Source: Streptomyces sp. ACA25 (lineage in GTDB: Bacteria > Actinomycetota > Actinomycetes > Streptomycetales > Streptomycetaceae). Taken from it: a stretch of 64,000 nucleotides of DNA. The notes beneath the pieces were generated by a model. The model was not told where the DNA came from, did not search any database, and saw nothing but the letters and a program-made list of their open reading frames with translations. Of this stretch, positions 1 through 8,114 are shown in pieces. Each line of letters opens with the position of its first letter. Position 1 is the first letter of the stretch. The stretch spans positions 1 through 64,000 of the forward strand of contig NZ_JAQKPV010000013.1 in the NCBI RefSeq assembly GCF_028200735.1, given 5' to 3'. Made by a program: the position numbers and the translations under genes.

Positions 1-151
1 ACACCAGCCGTACTCGCCCGACGAAGTGCGGGAGGCGCTGCAGATCGGCCCGGACGCACCCATCATCATCACCGACGCCCGGCACCGCGCGGAGGCCAAG
101 AGCGCCCTCATCACCCTGGTGGAACACGCGCTCATGGCCCGGCTGCGCTGA
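1..151 (+). CDS. cvnD: C-terminal end of conservon GTP-binding protein CvnD (partial)
   Basis: The frame opening at base 2 is read through to TGA at 149-151 and gives about 49 residues ending in VEHALMARLR. This tail, with the preceding PIIITDARHRAEAKSAL segment, matches what I know of the C-terminus of CvnD, the small Ras-like GTPase that closes the four-gene conservons (histidine-kinase-like CvnA, roadblock CvnB, DUF742 CvnC, GTPase CvnD) of Streptomyces. The P-loop and other G motifs lie upstream of the window, so the family call rests only on the tail and on its usual position next to gltX. The 5' end is missing only because the window starts here. Confidence 0.7.
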   Translation, partial: HQPYSPDEVREALQIGPDAPIIITDARHRAEAKSALITLVEHALMARLR

Positions 152-155
152 GAGC

Positions 156-218
156 GGCCCGTCCGGCCGGGCCCCCGGCGGGTGCGTGCCGCCCTCCCGG
201 GGCCCGGCCGGACGGGCC
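156..218 (+). terminator. Hairpin terminator after cvnD
   Basis: An 18-bp perfect stem, GGCCCGTCCGGCCGGGCC at 156-173 against 201-218, begins five bases after the cvnD stop; with one bulge it extends further. There is no T-tract, as is common for Streptomyces terminators. Confidence 0.7.
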
Positions 219-254
219 GGTCCTGGCCGGTGCCGTGAGCTGGTGCGAGACGCC

Positions 255-305
255 GCGCAGTGCCGGGCGTCGCGGCGGAGCGAACCTCGGCCGGCACGGC
301 ACTAG
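255..305 (+). repeat. Dispersed 51-bp repeat, copy A
   Basis: Positions 255-305 align without gaps to 4544-4594, with 42 of 51 bases identical and an identical core GCGAACCTCGGC. This copy ends in the TAG of the putative -10 box of the downstream hydrolase gene. I see no third copy in the window. Confidence 0.6.
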
Positions 306-308
306 GCT
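303..308 (+). promoter_or_regulatory. -10 box TAGGCT for the FAH-family gene
   Basis: TAGGCT fits the TAnnnT consensus of the main Streptomyces sigma factor. It predicts a start site near 315 and a leader of about 30 bases before the GTG start at 347, which has its own AAAGGA ribosome binding site at 331-336. No clear -35 box is seen. Confidence 0.5.
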
Positions 309-346
309 GGAGTGTCAGCTCCCGCTCAGCAAAGGACGACGCAAGC

Positions 347-1138
347 GTGCGCATCGCCAGGTTCTCCATCGACGGCACCGTCGGGTTCGGCGTGGTGGAA
401 GGTGAGCCTTCCGACAACGGGGGCCCCACCCTCGAGCTCATCAAGGGCCACCCGTTCGCCGATTTCGAACGCTCCGGGCGCAAGGTCCCGCTCGGTGAGG
501 TCCGGCTGCTTCCTCCGGTGCTGCCCAACAAGGTCGTGGCCGTCGGCCGCAACTACCGGGAGCATGCCGCGGAGCTGGGCAACACGGTGCCGGGGACCCC
601 GGTTGTCTTCTTCAAGCCGTCCACCTCGGTGATCGGGCCGGGCGACCCCGTGACCTACCCGGCCTTCTCCTCCGAGGTGCATCACGAGGCGGAGCTGGCC
701 GTGGTGATCGGCCGGATGTGCAGCCAGGTGCCGCGGGAGCGGGTCGCCGAGGTCATTCTGGGATACACCTGCGGCAACGACATCACGGCCCGCGACATCC
801 AGCGCGGCGAGGAGCAGTGGGCGCGGGCCAAGGGCTTCGACAGCTCCTGCCCGCTCGGTCCCTGGGTGGAGACCGGGCTCGACCTCGCTGCCGCCGGTGA
901 CCTGGGCATCATGTGCACCGTGAACGGTGAGCAGCGCCAGCTCGGCCGTACCAGCGAAATGGTGCGCTCCATCGAGGACCTCGTGGTCCACATCACGGAG
1001 GCCATGACGCTTCTCCCCGGAGATGTCATCCTCACCGGCACCCCTGCGGGGGTCGGCCCCCTGAACGTCGGCGACGAGGTCGCCGTCACCATTGAAGGTA
1101 TCGGCACTCTCACCAATAAGGTGATCAAGCGTGGTTAG
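347..1138 (+). CDS. Fumarylacetoacetate hydrolase family protein
   Basis: A 263-residue single-domain member of the FAH family (FAHD1 / HpcE-like C-C bond hydrolases, isomerases or decarboxylases acting on small keto-acids). Visible family signatures include VGRNY near the N-terminus, VVFFKPSTS, the metal-ligand segment EVHHEAELAVVIG, GNDITARD and the closing GDVILTGTPAGVG. I chose GTG 347 because AAAGGA lies 11 bases upstream and the residues before it in the longer frame (from 260) are not family-like. The stop overlaps the gltX start by 8 bases, so the two are probably translationally coupled. The exact substrate cannot be read from sequence. The conserved position next to gltX suggests a housekeeping role, perhaps oxaloacetate or acylpyruvate clean-up. 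Confidence 0.9.
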   Translation: MRIARFSIDGTVGFGVVEGEPSDNGGPTLELIKGHPFADFERSGRKVPLGEVRLLPPVLPNKVVAVGRNYREHAAELGNTVPGTPVVFFKPSTSVIGPGDPVTYPAFSSEVHHEAELAVVIGRMCSQVPRERVAEVILGYTCGNDITARDIQRGEEQWARAKGFDSSCPLGPWVETGLDLAAAGDLGIMCTVNGEQRQLGRTSEMVRSIEDLVVHITEAMTLLPGDVILTGTPAGVGPLNVGDEVAVTIEGIGTLTNKVIKRG

Positions 1139-2624
1139 CGCACCCCCGTCCTCTCCCGTCCGCGTCCGGTTCTGCCCCTCGCCGACCGGCAATCCCCATG
1201 TCGGTCTGGTCCGCACGGCGCTTTTCAACTGGGCGTTCGCCCGCCATCACGGCGGCACCATGGTGTTCCGCATCGAGGACACCGATGCTGCCCGGGACTC
1301 CGAGGAGTCCTACAAGCAGCTCCTGGACTCGATGCGCTGGCTCGGCCTCGACTGGGACGAGGGGCCCGAGACCGGCGGGCCCTTCGGGCCGTACCGGCAA
1401 TCGCAGCGCATGGACATCTACGCGGACGTGGCCTCCCGGCTGCTGGCCGCGGGACACGCCTACCGCTGCTACTGCACCGCCGCGGAGCTGGAGACCCGCC
1501 GGGAGGCCGCCCGTGCGGCCGGCCGTCCGTCCGGCTACGACGGCCGGTGCCGGGAGCTGTCCGCGGAGCAGACCGCCGCCTTCGAGGCGGAGGGCCGCAG
1601 CGCCATCGTCCGGTTCCGGATGCCGGGCGAGTCGATCACCTTCACGGACCTGGTTCGCGGGGAGCTGACCTTCGCCCCCGAGAACGTCACCGATTTCGGC
1701 ATCGTGCGGGCCAACGGTGCCCCGCTCTACACCTTGGTCAACCCGGTGGACGACGCGCTGATGGAGATCACGCACGTGCTGCGGGGCGAGGATCTGCTGT
1801 CCTCCACCCCCCGGCAGATCGCGCTGCACCGCGCGCTGGCCGCAATCGGCGTCGGCAGCGGCGCGCTGCCCGCCTTCGGTCATCTGCCCTACGTCATGGG
1901 CGAGGGCAACAAGAAGCTCTCCAAGCGTGACCCGCAGGCCTCCCTCAACCTGTACCGGGAGCGCGGCTTCCTGCCCCAGGGGCTGCTCAACTACCTCTCG
2001 CTGCTCGGCTGGTCGCTGGCGGAGGACCGGGACATCTTCACGCTCCAGGAGATGGTCGCCGCCTTCGACCTCGCCGATGTGAACGCGAACCCGGCGCGCT
2101 TCGACCTCAAGAAGTGCGAGGCGATCAACGCCGTGCACCTGCGGGAGATGCCGGTCGCGGACTTCGCCGCGGCCTGTGCGCCCTGGCTGTCGGCCCCGCA
2201 CGCGCCCTGGCGCCCCGGGGCTTTCGACCAGGCGGCGTTCGACGAGCTGGCGCCGTTGGCGCAGACCCGCCTGACGGTGCTCTCCGACATCACCGACAAC
2301 GTGGACTTCCTCTTCCTGGACGAGCCCGTCCGTGACGAGAAGTCCTGGCAGAAGGCGATGAAGCCGGGCGCGGCCGAGGTGCTGGTTTCCGCGCGGGCGC
2401 GGCTGACCGGGGTCGCCTGGAACGCGGAGGATCTCAAGGCCGCCGTACTGGCGGCAGGGGAGGAGCACGGGCTGAAGCTGGGCAAGGCGCAGGCCCCGCT
2501 CCGGGTGGCGGTCACCGGCCGCACCGTCGGTCTGCCGCTCTTCGAATCCCTGGAAGTCCTCGGGCGGGACCGTACGCTGGCCCGGGTGGATGCCGCCCTC
2601 GCCGAGCTTGCCGCGTCCGCCTGA
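1131..2624 (+). CDS. gltX: Glutamyl-tRNA synthetase, probably non-discriminating
   Basis: A class I aminoacyl-tRNA synthetase of 497 residues that attaches glutamate to tRNA in the cytoplasm. The HIGH-type motif is PSPTGNPHVG at residues 16-25 and the KMSKS-type loop is KKLSKR at 261-266. Actinobacteria generally lack GlnRS; their GltX also misacylates tRNA-Gln, and the amidotransferase GatCAB then makes Gln-tRNA-Gln. The GTG start at 1131 lies inside the end of the preceding gene. Directly downstream are the genes for both of its expected substrates, tRNA-Gln and tRNA-Glu. The length and catalytic motifs are complete. Confidence 0.97.
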   Translation: MVSAPPSSPVRVRFCPSPTGNPHVGLVRTALFNWAFARHHGGTMVFRIEDTDAARDSEESYKQLLDSMRWLGLDWDEGPETGGPFGPYRQSQRMDIYADVASRLLAAGHAYRCYCTAAELETRREAARAAGRPSGYDGRCRELSAEQTAAFEAEGRSAIVRFRMPGESITFTDLVRGELTFAPENVTDFGIVRANGAPLYTLVNPVDDALMEITHVLRGEDLLSSTPRQIALHRALAAIGVGSGALPAFGHLPYVMGEGNKKLSKRDPQASLNLYRERGFLPQGLLNYLSLLGWSLAEDRDIFTLQEMVAAFDLADVNANPARFDLKKCEAINAVHLREMPVADFAAACAPWLSAPHAPWRPGAFDQAAFDELAPLAQTRLTVLSDITDNVDFLFLDEPVRDEKSWQKAMKPGAAEVLVSARARLTGVAWNAEDLKAAVLAAGEEHGLKLGKAQAPLRVAVTGRTVGLPLFESLEVLGRDRTLARVDAALAELAASA

Positions 2625-2721
2625 CCGGGCGCCTGCCGGCTCCCCCGGCCCTCCCGGGCGCGGGGGAGGCCGGGGCGGCCGCCCCTCTCCGGGGCGCGAG
2701 CAGCGAGACGCGGAACCGGTT

Positions 2722-2750
2722 TTGGAGCAGCGTCCCCCATCGGGTAATGT
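2722..2750 (+). promoter_or_regulatory. Promoter of the tRNA-Gln/tRNA-Glu cluster
   Basis: TTGGAG at 2722-2727 and TAATGT at 2745-2750 are separated by 17 bases, a good sigma-70/HrdB-type arrangement. The predicted start near 2757 lies about 80 bases before the first tRNA. Confidence 0.6.
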
Positions 2751-2838
2751 TCCTTCTGTCGCCGAGAGGACAGCCCGGACGGGCCAGACCGGAAGGCGAT
2801 CACGAGAGCAAGGCCCCCGGTAGGGGGTTGAGTTTTGG

Positions 2839-2910
2839 TGGGCTATGGTGTAATTGGCAGCACGACTGATTCTGGTTCAGTTAGTCTAGGTTCGAGTCCT
2901 GGTAGCCCAG
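2839..2910 (+). tRNA. tRNA-Gln (anticodon CTG)
   Basis: A 72-base cloverleaf. The acceptor TGGGCTA at 2839-2845 pairs with TAGCCCA at 2903-2909, with discriminator G. The anticodon stem is ACTGA/TCAGT with CTG at 2872-2874, and the T-loop is TTCGAGT. It reads codon CAG. The CCA end is not encoded. Confidence 0.96.
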
Positions 2911-2937
2911 CGCGATCTTCTGTTCAGCAAGATCGAG

Positions 2938-3010
2938 GCCCCCGTTGTGTAGCGGCCTAGCACGCCGCCCTCTCAAGGCGGTAGCGCCGGTTCGAATCCG
3001 GTCGGGGGTA
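2938..3010 (+). tRNA. tRNA-Glu (anticodon CTC), copy 1
   Basis: A 73-base cloverleaf. The acceptor GCCCCCG at 2938-2944 pairs with CGGGGGT at 3003-3009. The anticodon stem CCGCC/GGCGG encloses CTC at 2972-2974. It reads GAG. It is identical to the next tRNA. Confidence 0.96.
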
Positions 3011-3033
3011 CGGTCCGCAAGGACTCTGTCTGA

Positions 3034-3106
3034 GCCCCCGTTGTGTAGCGGCCTAGCACGCCGCCCTCTCAAGGCGGTAGCGCCGGTTCGAATCCGGTCG
3101 GGGGTA
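3034..3106 (+). tRNA. tRNA-Glu (anticodon CTC), copy 2
   Basis: Base-for-base identical over 73 bases to the copy at 2938-3010 and separated from it by a 23-base spacer that is not repeated. The anticodon CTC is at 3068-3070. Part of the same transcript, ended by the hairpin at 3118-3148. Confidence 0.96.
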
Positions 3107-3117
3107 CTCGGTCGGGG

Positions 3118-3148
3118 AAGGCCCCTCACCCCAGTGGTGAGGGGCCTT
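3118..3148 (+). terminator. Terminator of the tRNA cluster
   Basis: A perfect 13-bp stem, AAGGCCCCTCACC at 3118-3130 and its complement at 3136-3148, with loop CCAGT and a short T run at the 3' end. Confidence 0.85.
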
Positions 3149-3183
3149 TCCGCTGTCCTGCCTCAGCGGGCCGGCAAGTCCGA

Positions 3184-3864
3184 TCAACCGGGCGCCGCTC
3201 CGGGCTCCTCCGGGCTCCCGTGCTGCCCGGGCCCGCCGGAGCCGAAACGGCGGCCGGACTCCTCCGCGTGAGCGAGTCTGCGCAGGCTCAGCAGCACCGG
3301 CTCGTACAGCACGGTGAGGGCGACCGCAGCTTCGACCTGCGTGATCGGCTCGTCGAACTTCTCGATGAGGTCCAGGTCGTGTGCCGCCAGCCCGGCCGCC
3401 GTGCGGCCGTACGGCAGCAGCTGCTCCGTGTCGCACGGGTACCCCAGCCGCACGAGCGTGCTGAGGGACGAGATCAGCATCCGGTGTGCCGGGTAGTCGG
3501 TGCCGGGCTCCCAGCCGAGGAGCGTCAGGAGCTCGTCGGCCTTGCGGCGGGCGGTCCCGGTGGCGGGGTCCTCCTCGGCGGGGTCCGGGCCGTGCGGGAG
3601 CGCCCCGACCGCAGTGCCCAGCTGCTCGTGCCGGTCCAGGGTGTCGTCCTCCAGGGCCGCCATCACCTCCCGGGCTGCGGCCACCGGCACCCGGCCCACC
3701 TGGATGAGCGCCCGGACCAGCCGCAGCCGGCGCAGGTGTTCCGCACCGTACTCCGCCTGGGTCGCGGTGACGCGCGTCCCCGGAGGGAGCAGCCGTTCCC
3801 GCAGGTAGTACTTGATCGTGGCGGTCGGCACACCACTGCGTTCACTCAGTTCCGCCAGCCGCAT
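3184..3864 (-). CDS. MerR-family transcriptional regulator
   Basis: A 226-residue protein with an N-terminal MerR winged helix-turn-helix (MRLAELSERSGVPTATIKYY, then LLPPG) followed by the recognition-wing segment VTATQAEYGAEHLRRLRLVRAL. The C-terminal half (from about residue 90) is an uncharacterised effector or dimer region without the cysteines of metal-sensing MerR proteins. The ATG at 3864 is preceded by GGAGGG on the minus strand. It is divergent from the DUF4188 gene at 3994, with an inverted/direct repeat between them, so it probably regulates both itself and that gene. The inducer is unknown. Confidence 0.88.
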   Translation of the reverse strand: MRLAELSERSGVPTATIKYYLRERLLPPGTRVTATQAEYGAEHLRRLRLVRALIQVGRVPVAAAREVMAALEDDTLDRHEQLGTAVGALPHGPDPAEEDPATGTARRKADELLTLLGWEPGTDYPAHRMLISSLSTLVRLGYPCDTEQLLPYGRTAAGLAAHDLDLIEKFDEPITQVEAAVALTVLYEPVLLSLRRLAHAEESGRRFGSGGPGQHGSPEEPGAAPG

Positions 3865-3919
3865 CGGCTCACCGTCCCTCCGCTTTCGCCGCTCGCTTGC
3901 ATCTCCGCTCGGAGAGTGT

Positions 3920-3949
3920 CACTATCCAATCAGGGTAGTGCCACTATCC
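3920..3949 (+). promoter_or_regulatory. Candidate MerR operator with three related octamers
   Basis: CACTATCC (3920-3927), five bases, GGGTAGTG (3933-3940), then CACTATCC again (3942-3949). The first two are an inverted repeat with one mismatch; the third repeats the first exactly. It sits in the 129-base divergent gap between the merR gene and the DUF4188 gene, where a local operator is expected. Confidence 0.55.
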
Positions 3950-3993
3950 AAGACTCGCCCGTTGCCGCGGGCGGCGGGGAAGGGAGGTCCGGC

Positions 3994-4506
3994 ATGGGTG
4001 CCAAGGTCATCGAGGGACGCATGACGGCGGAGAAGCAGGACGAGGTGACCGTCTTCCTCATCGGAATGCGGATCAACAGCTTCTGGAGGCTCAGCAGTTG
4101 GTGGCCGGTCTACAGGGCGATGCCGAAGATGCTGAGGGAGCTGTCGCAGGACCCGGACAGCGGGCTCCTCGGGTTCCGGCTGCTTCTCGGAGGCCCGCGC
4201 GGGTTCTACGTCGTCCAGTACTGGTCGTCCCACGAAAAGCTGCTCGCCTACGCCTCCGCCCCGGACCGGGAGCACCGTCCGGCCTGGGCGGCGTTCCACC
4301 GCCGGCTGCGGGCAGGCAGAGGCCGGGTCGGCTTCTGGCATGAGACGTACGTCGTGCCGGCCGGGGCGCACGAAGCGGTGTACGTCAACATGCCCCCCTT
4401 CGGCCTGGGGGAAGCCGCCGGAGTGGTGCCGGTGGGGCGCCGGGGGGACCGGGCGGGTGACCGGCTGGCGCTGGCCGACCCGTCCAGGGGGCACCACCGG
4501 CCGTGA
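3994..4506 (+). CDS. DUF4188 family protein (monooxygenase-like fold)
   Basis: A 170-residue protein whose core MGAKVIEGRMTAEKQDEVTV, MRINSFWRL, GLLGFRLLLGGPRGFYVVQYW and WHETYVVPAGAHEAVYVNMPPFGL resembles the DUF4188 / ABM-like ferredoxin-fold family sometimes annotated as a monooxygenase or phenylacetaldoxime dehydratase relative. The enzymatic role is not established. ATG 3994 has a strong ribosome binding site (GGGAGG at 3981-3986). After about residue 135 the sequence becomes low-complexity (Arg/Gly/Asp), so the functional domain ends early. Control by the divergent MerR protein is inferred from the shared operator region. Confidence 0.75.
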   Translation: MGAKVIEGRMTAEKQDEVTVFLIGMRINSFWRLSSWWPVYRAMPKMLRELSQDPDSGLLGFRLLLGGPRGFYVVQYWSSHEKLLAYASAPDREHRPAWAAFHRRLRAGRGRVGFWHETYVVPAGAHEAVYVNMPPFGLGEAAGVVPVGRRGDRAGDRLALADPSRGHHRP

Positions 4507-4543
4507 CGGGGCCACCTGGTGCGCCGTCGGCCGGGGCAGCGGG

Positions 4544-4594
4544 GCGCCGTGCCGGGTGTCGCGACCGGGCGAACCTCGGCTGACGCGGCCCTAG
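4544..4594 (+). repeat. Dispersed 51-bp repeat, copy B
   Basis: Matches 255-305 at 42 of 51 positions. This copy lies in the convergent gap after the DUF4188 gene and its final CTAG contains the ndgR stop codon (minus strand). Confidence 0.6.
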
Positions 4595-5325
4595 CTCCCG
4601 CCGCTGCGCTTGAGAGCTTCGGACAGCCGGTTCGCGGCATCCACCAGAGCCTGGGCGTGCATGCGCCCCGGGTGCCGGGTCAGCCGCTCGATCGGGCCGG
4701 AGACGGAGACCGCCGCCACGACCCGGTGGGAGGGGCCGCGGACCGGGGCGGACACGGAGGCCACGCCGGGCTCCCGTTCGCCGATCGACTGCGCCCAGCC
4801 CCGCCTGCGCACCCCGGACAGCGCGGTGGCCGTGAAGCGGGCCCCCTGCAGGCCGTGGTGCAGCCGCTCCGGTTCTTCCCAGGCCAGCAGGATCTGAGCC
4901 GCGGAGCCGGCCTTCATCGGCAGCGTGGAGCCGACGGGCACGGTGTCCCGCAGGCCGGACAACCGCTCCGCAGCGGCCACGCAGATCCGCATGTCGCCCT
5001 GCCTGCGGTACAGCTGGGCGCTCTCCCCGGTGACATCGCGCAGGTGGGTGAGTACCGGACCGGCCGAGGCCAGCAGGCGGTCCTCGCCCGCGGCCGCAGC
5101 CAGTTCGGAGAGCCGCGGTCCGAGGACGAACCGGCCCTGCATGTCCCGGGAGAGCAGCCGGTGGTACTCCAGGGCCACGGCCATCCGGTGGGCCGTGGGC
5201 CGGGCGAGGCCGGTGGCTGCCACCAGACCCGCCAGGGTGGCCGGGCCGGACTCCAGGGCACCCAGAACCAGAGCCGCTTTGTCGAGTACTCCCACTCCGC
5301 TGGAGTCGCCACTAGATGTGTCCAT
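4591..5325 (-). CDS. ndgR: IclR-family regulator NdgR
   Basis: A 244-residue IclR-type regulator: an N-terminal winged helix (LDKAALVLGALESGPATLAG, then LARPTAHRMAVAL) and a C-terminal ligand-binding IclR domain (LPMKAGSAAQILLAW, then SVSAPVRGPSHRVVAAVSVSG). Divergent linkage to leuCD is the hallmark of NdgR/AreB in Streptomyces, which controls leucine and other amino-acid biosynthesis and affects antibiotic production. I chose ATG 5325 (MDTSSGDSSG) over the longer frame from 5445 because residues upstream are not protein-like and overlap the palindromic operator. The ligand of this copy is not visible; leucine or a leucine-pathway intermediate is an inference from the family. Confidence 0.93.
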   Translation of the reverse strand: MDTSSGDSSGVGVLDKAALVLGALESGPATLAGLVAATGLARPTAHRMAVALEYHRLLSRDMQGRFVLGPRLSELAAAAGEDRLLASAGPVLTHLRDVTGESAQLYRRQGDMRICVAAAERLSGLRDTVPVGSTLPMKAGSAAQILLAWEEPERLHHGLQGARFTATALSGVRRRGWAQSIGEREPGVASVSAPVRGPSHRVVAAVSVSGPIERLTRHPGRMHAQALVDAANRLSEALKRSGGS

Positions 5326-5333
5326 GCAACGAT

Positions 5334-5362
5334 ACTTGCGTCTCACACTGTGAAACGCAAGT
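5334..5362 (+). promoter_or_regulatory. 29-bp palindromic operator between ndgR and leuC
   Basis: Arms ACTTGCGT (5334-5341) and ACGCAAGT (5355-5362) flank TCACA-C-TGTGA (5343-5353). The whole element is symmetric about 5348 with a single mismatched pair (5342/5354). It lies 8 bases upstream of the ndgR start and 27 bases upstream of the leuC -35 box, the expected place for an IclR-type operator acting on both genes. Confidence 0.75.
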
Positions 5363-5388
5363 TCATTCTCCAGCGGGAACCGCCACTC

Positions 5389-5394
5389 TTGACA
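5389..5394 (+). promoter_or_regulatory. -35 box TTGACA of leuC
   Basis: A perfect TTGACA. The matching -10 is not obvious; the bases 17-18 further on are GC-rich. The distance to the leuC start implies a leader of roughly 100 bases, in which I see no clear leader peptide. Confidence 0.45.
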
Positions 5395-5518
5395 TGGCGC
5401 TCGGCACAGGATGCGGAGCGTGGTCCCCGTCCGGACGCGAAGCACGGACGGAGGCGGGCAGCGATCGGCCCCCGACTCGACATGTGGCCCGGCATCGTGG
5501 CCGGCCGGAGGGAATGCG

Positions 5519-6943
<1,425 letters not shown>

Positions 6944-6948
6944 ACACC

Positions 6949-7542
6949 ATGGAAGCTTTCACCACACACACCGGCCGGGCGGTGCCCCTGCGTCGCGGCA
7001 ACGTCGACACCGACCAGATCATCCCGGCACACTGGCTGAAGAAGGTCACCCGGGACGGTTTCGAGGACGGGCTGTTCGAAGCCTGGCGCAAGGACCCGGA
7101 GTTCGTGCTCAACCAGCCGGAGCGACAGGGCAGCACCGTGCTCATCGCCGGTCCGGACTTCGGCACCGGCTCCTCCCGGGAGCACGCTGTGTGGGCCCTG
7201 CAGAACTACGGCTTCAAGGCGGTCATCTCCTCCCGGTTCGCCGACATCTTCCGCGGCAACTCGCTCAAGAACGGCCTGCTGACCGTGGTGCTGCCGCAGG
7301 ACGCCGTGGAGGCCCTCTGGCAGCTGACCGAGGCCGATCCCGCCGAGGAAGTCACCGTCGATCTGGTCGGGCGCACGGTTCGGGCAGGCTCCCTGGAGGC
7401 GGAGTTCACGCTCGACGAGAACGCCCGCTGGCGGTTGCTCGAAGGACTGGACGACATCAGCCTGACCCTGCGGCACGAGGACGCGATCGCCTCCTTCGAG
7501 TCGGGACGCCCGTCCTTCAAGCCCCGTACCCAGGCGGCCTGA
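6949..7542 (+). CDS. leuD: 3-isopropylmalate dehydratase small subunit
   Basis: A 197-residue partner of LeuC forming the swivelling domain of isopropylmalate isomerase. The N-terminal motif RGNVDTDQIIPAHWLK and the substrate-recognition loop GTGSSREHAVWAL are intact, followed by NSLKNGLLTVVL. ATG 6949 lies 5 bases after the leuC stop. The operon ends at the hairpin 7629-7660. Confidence 0.97.
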   Translation: MEAFTTHTGRAVPLRRGNVDTDQIIPAHWLKKVTRDGFEDGLFEAWRKDPEFVLNQPERQGSTVLIAGPDFGTGSSREHAVWALQNYGFKAVISSRFADIFRGNSLKNGLLTVVLPQDAVEALWQLTEADPAEEVTVDLVGRTVRAGSLEAEFTLDENARWRLLEGLDDISLTLRHEDAIASFESGRPSFKPRTQAA

Positions 7543-7628
7543 GGCCCTGAACGGCCCAAGCGCCTGAGTAGCCGAACGAGCGTTCCCCACCGGCGGTTTC
7601 CGGCCGCTCCAAGGCTCTTCGTAACCCC

Positions 7629-7660
7629 GTGTGCCCCCTGTCGAACGGCAGGGGGCACAC
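7629..7660 (+). terminator. Terminator of leuCD
   Basis: A perfect 12-bp stem GTGTGCCCCCTG (7629-7640) / CAGGGGGCACAC (7649-7660) with an 8-base loop. Confidence 0.8.
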
Positions 7661-7735
7661 TCGTGCCAGGGCCCCTCTGACGTGCGGTTGAGGCCCTACG
7701 AGGCGACAACTCGCCCCTGGTGGCACAATTGGTGC

Positions 7736-7990
7736 ATGGAACGCGACGGTCAACTCGAGCTCTACGGCCTCGTTGCCACTCGGCTGAAAGAAGCGCATGG
7801 CAGGGTTCGTGTGCTGGGTGTGTCCGAGGAGGTGCGGCAGGGGCTGGTCCGCCGGGTGCTGGTCATCTCGGCTGCGGCCAGACATGACCTGCCCGGAGCT
7901 GCCCGCCGTCTGGACCAGTTGATGAAGGACATCGACGAGGGGCGGGTGCTGCCGGGGCCACCGGCAGGCAGTCGCAGCGGGACTCCGTAA
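7736..7990 (+). CDS. Small conserved hypothetical protein, leaderless
   Basis: An 84-residue protein (MERDGQLELYGLVATRLKEA...) predicted to be mostly helical with a basic Arg-rich middle (QGLVRRVLVISAAARHDLPG) and a flexible C-terminus. I do not recognise a named domain. It is a familiar small gene between leuD and hupS in streptomycetes. CACAAT at 7724-7729 sits six bases before the ATG with no ribosome binding site, so the transcript is probably leaderless. Confidence 0.75.
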   Translation: MERDGQLELYGLVATRLKEAHGRVRVLGVSEEVRQGLVRRVLVISAAARHDLPGAARRLDQLMKDIDEGRVLPGPPAGSRSGTP

Positions 7991-8114
7991 TGGCCGATTT
8001 CGTTGCGACACAAGGGGGATGCGCCCGTTTCTGGTGGAATTTGCGGTATATATCTATCTAACGTGCGAAAACCCTGAACACATTCGTTCCAGCAATGCCT
8101 CCGAAGGGGAAGAC

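Noticed and set aside
1125..2468. A 447-residue open frame antisense to gltX
   Set aside because: Shadow of gltX, which has all catalytic motifs.
2938..3106. Two identical 73-base units with a spacer, CRISPR-like at first sight
   Set aside because: They fold as tRNA-Glu with CTC anticodons; only two copies.
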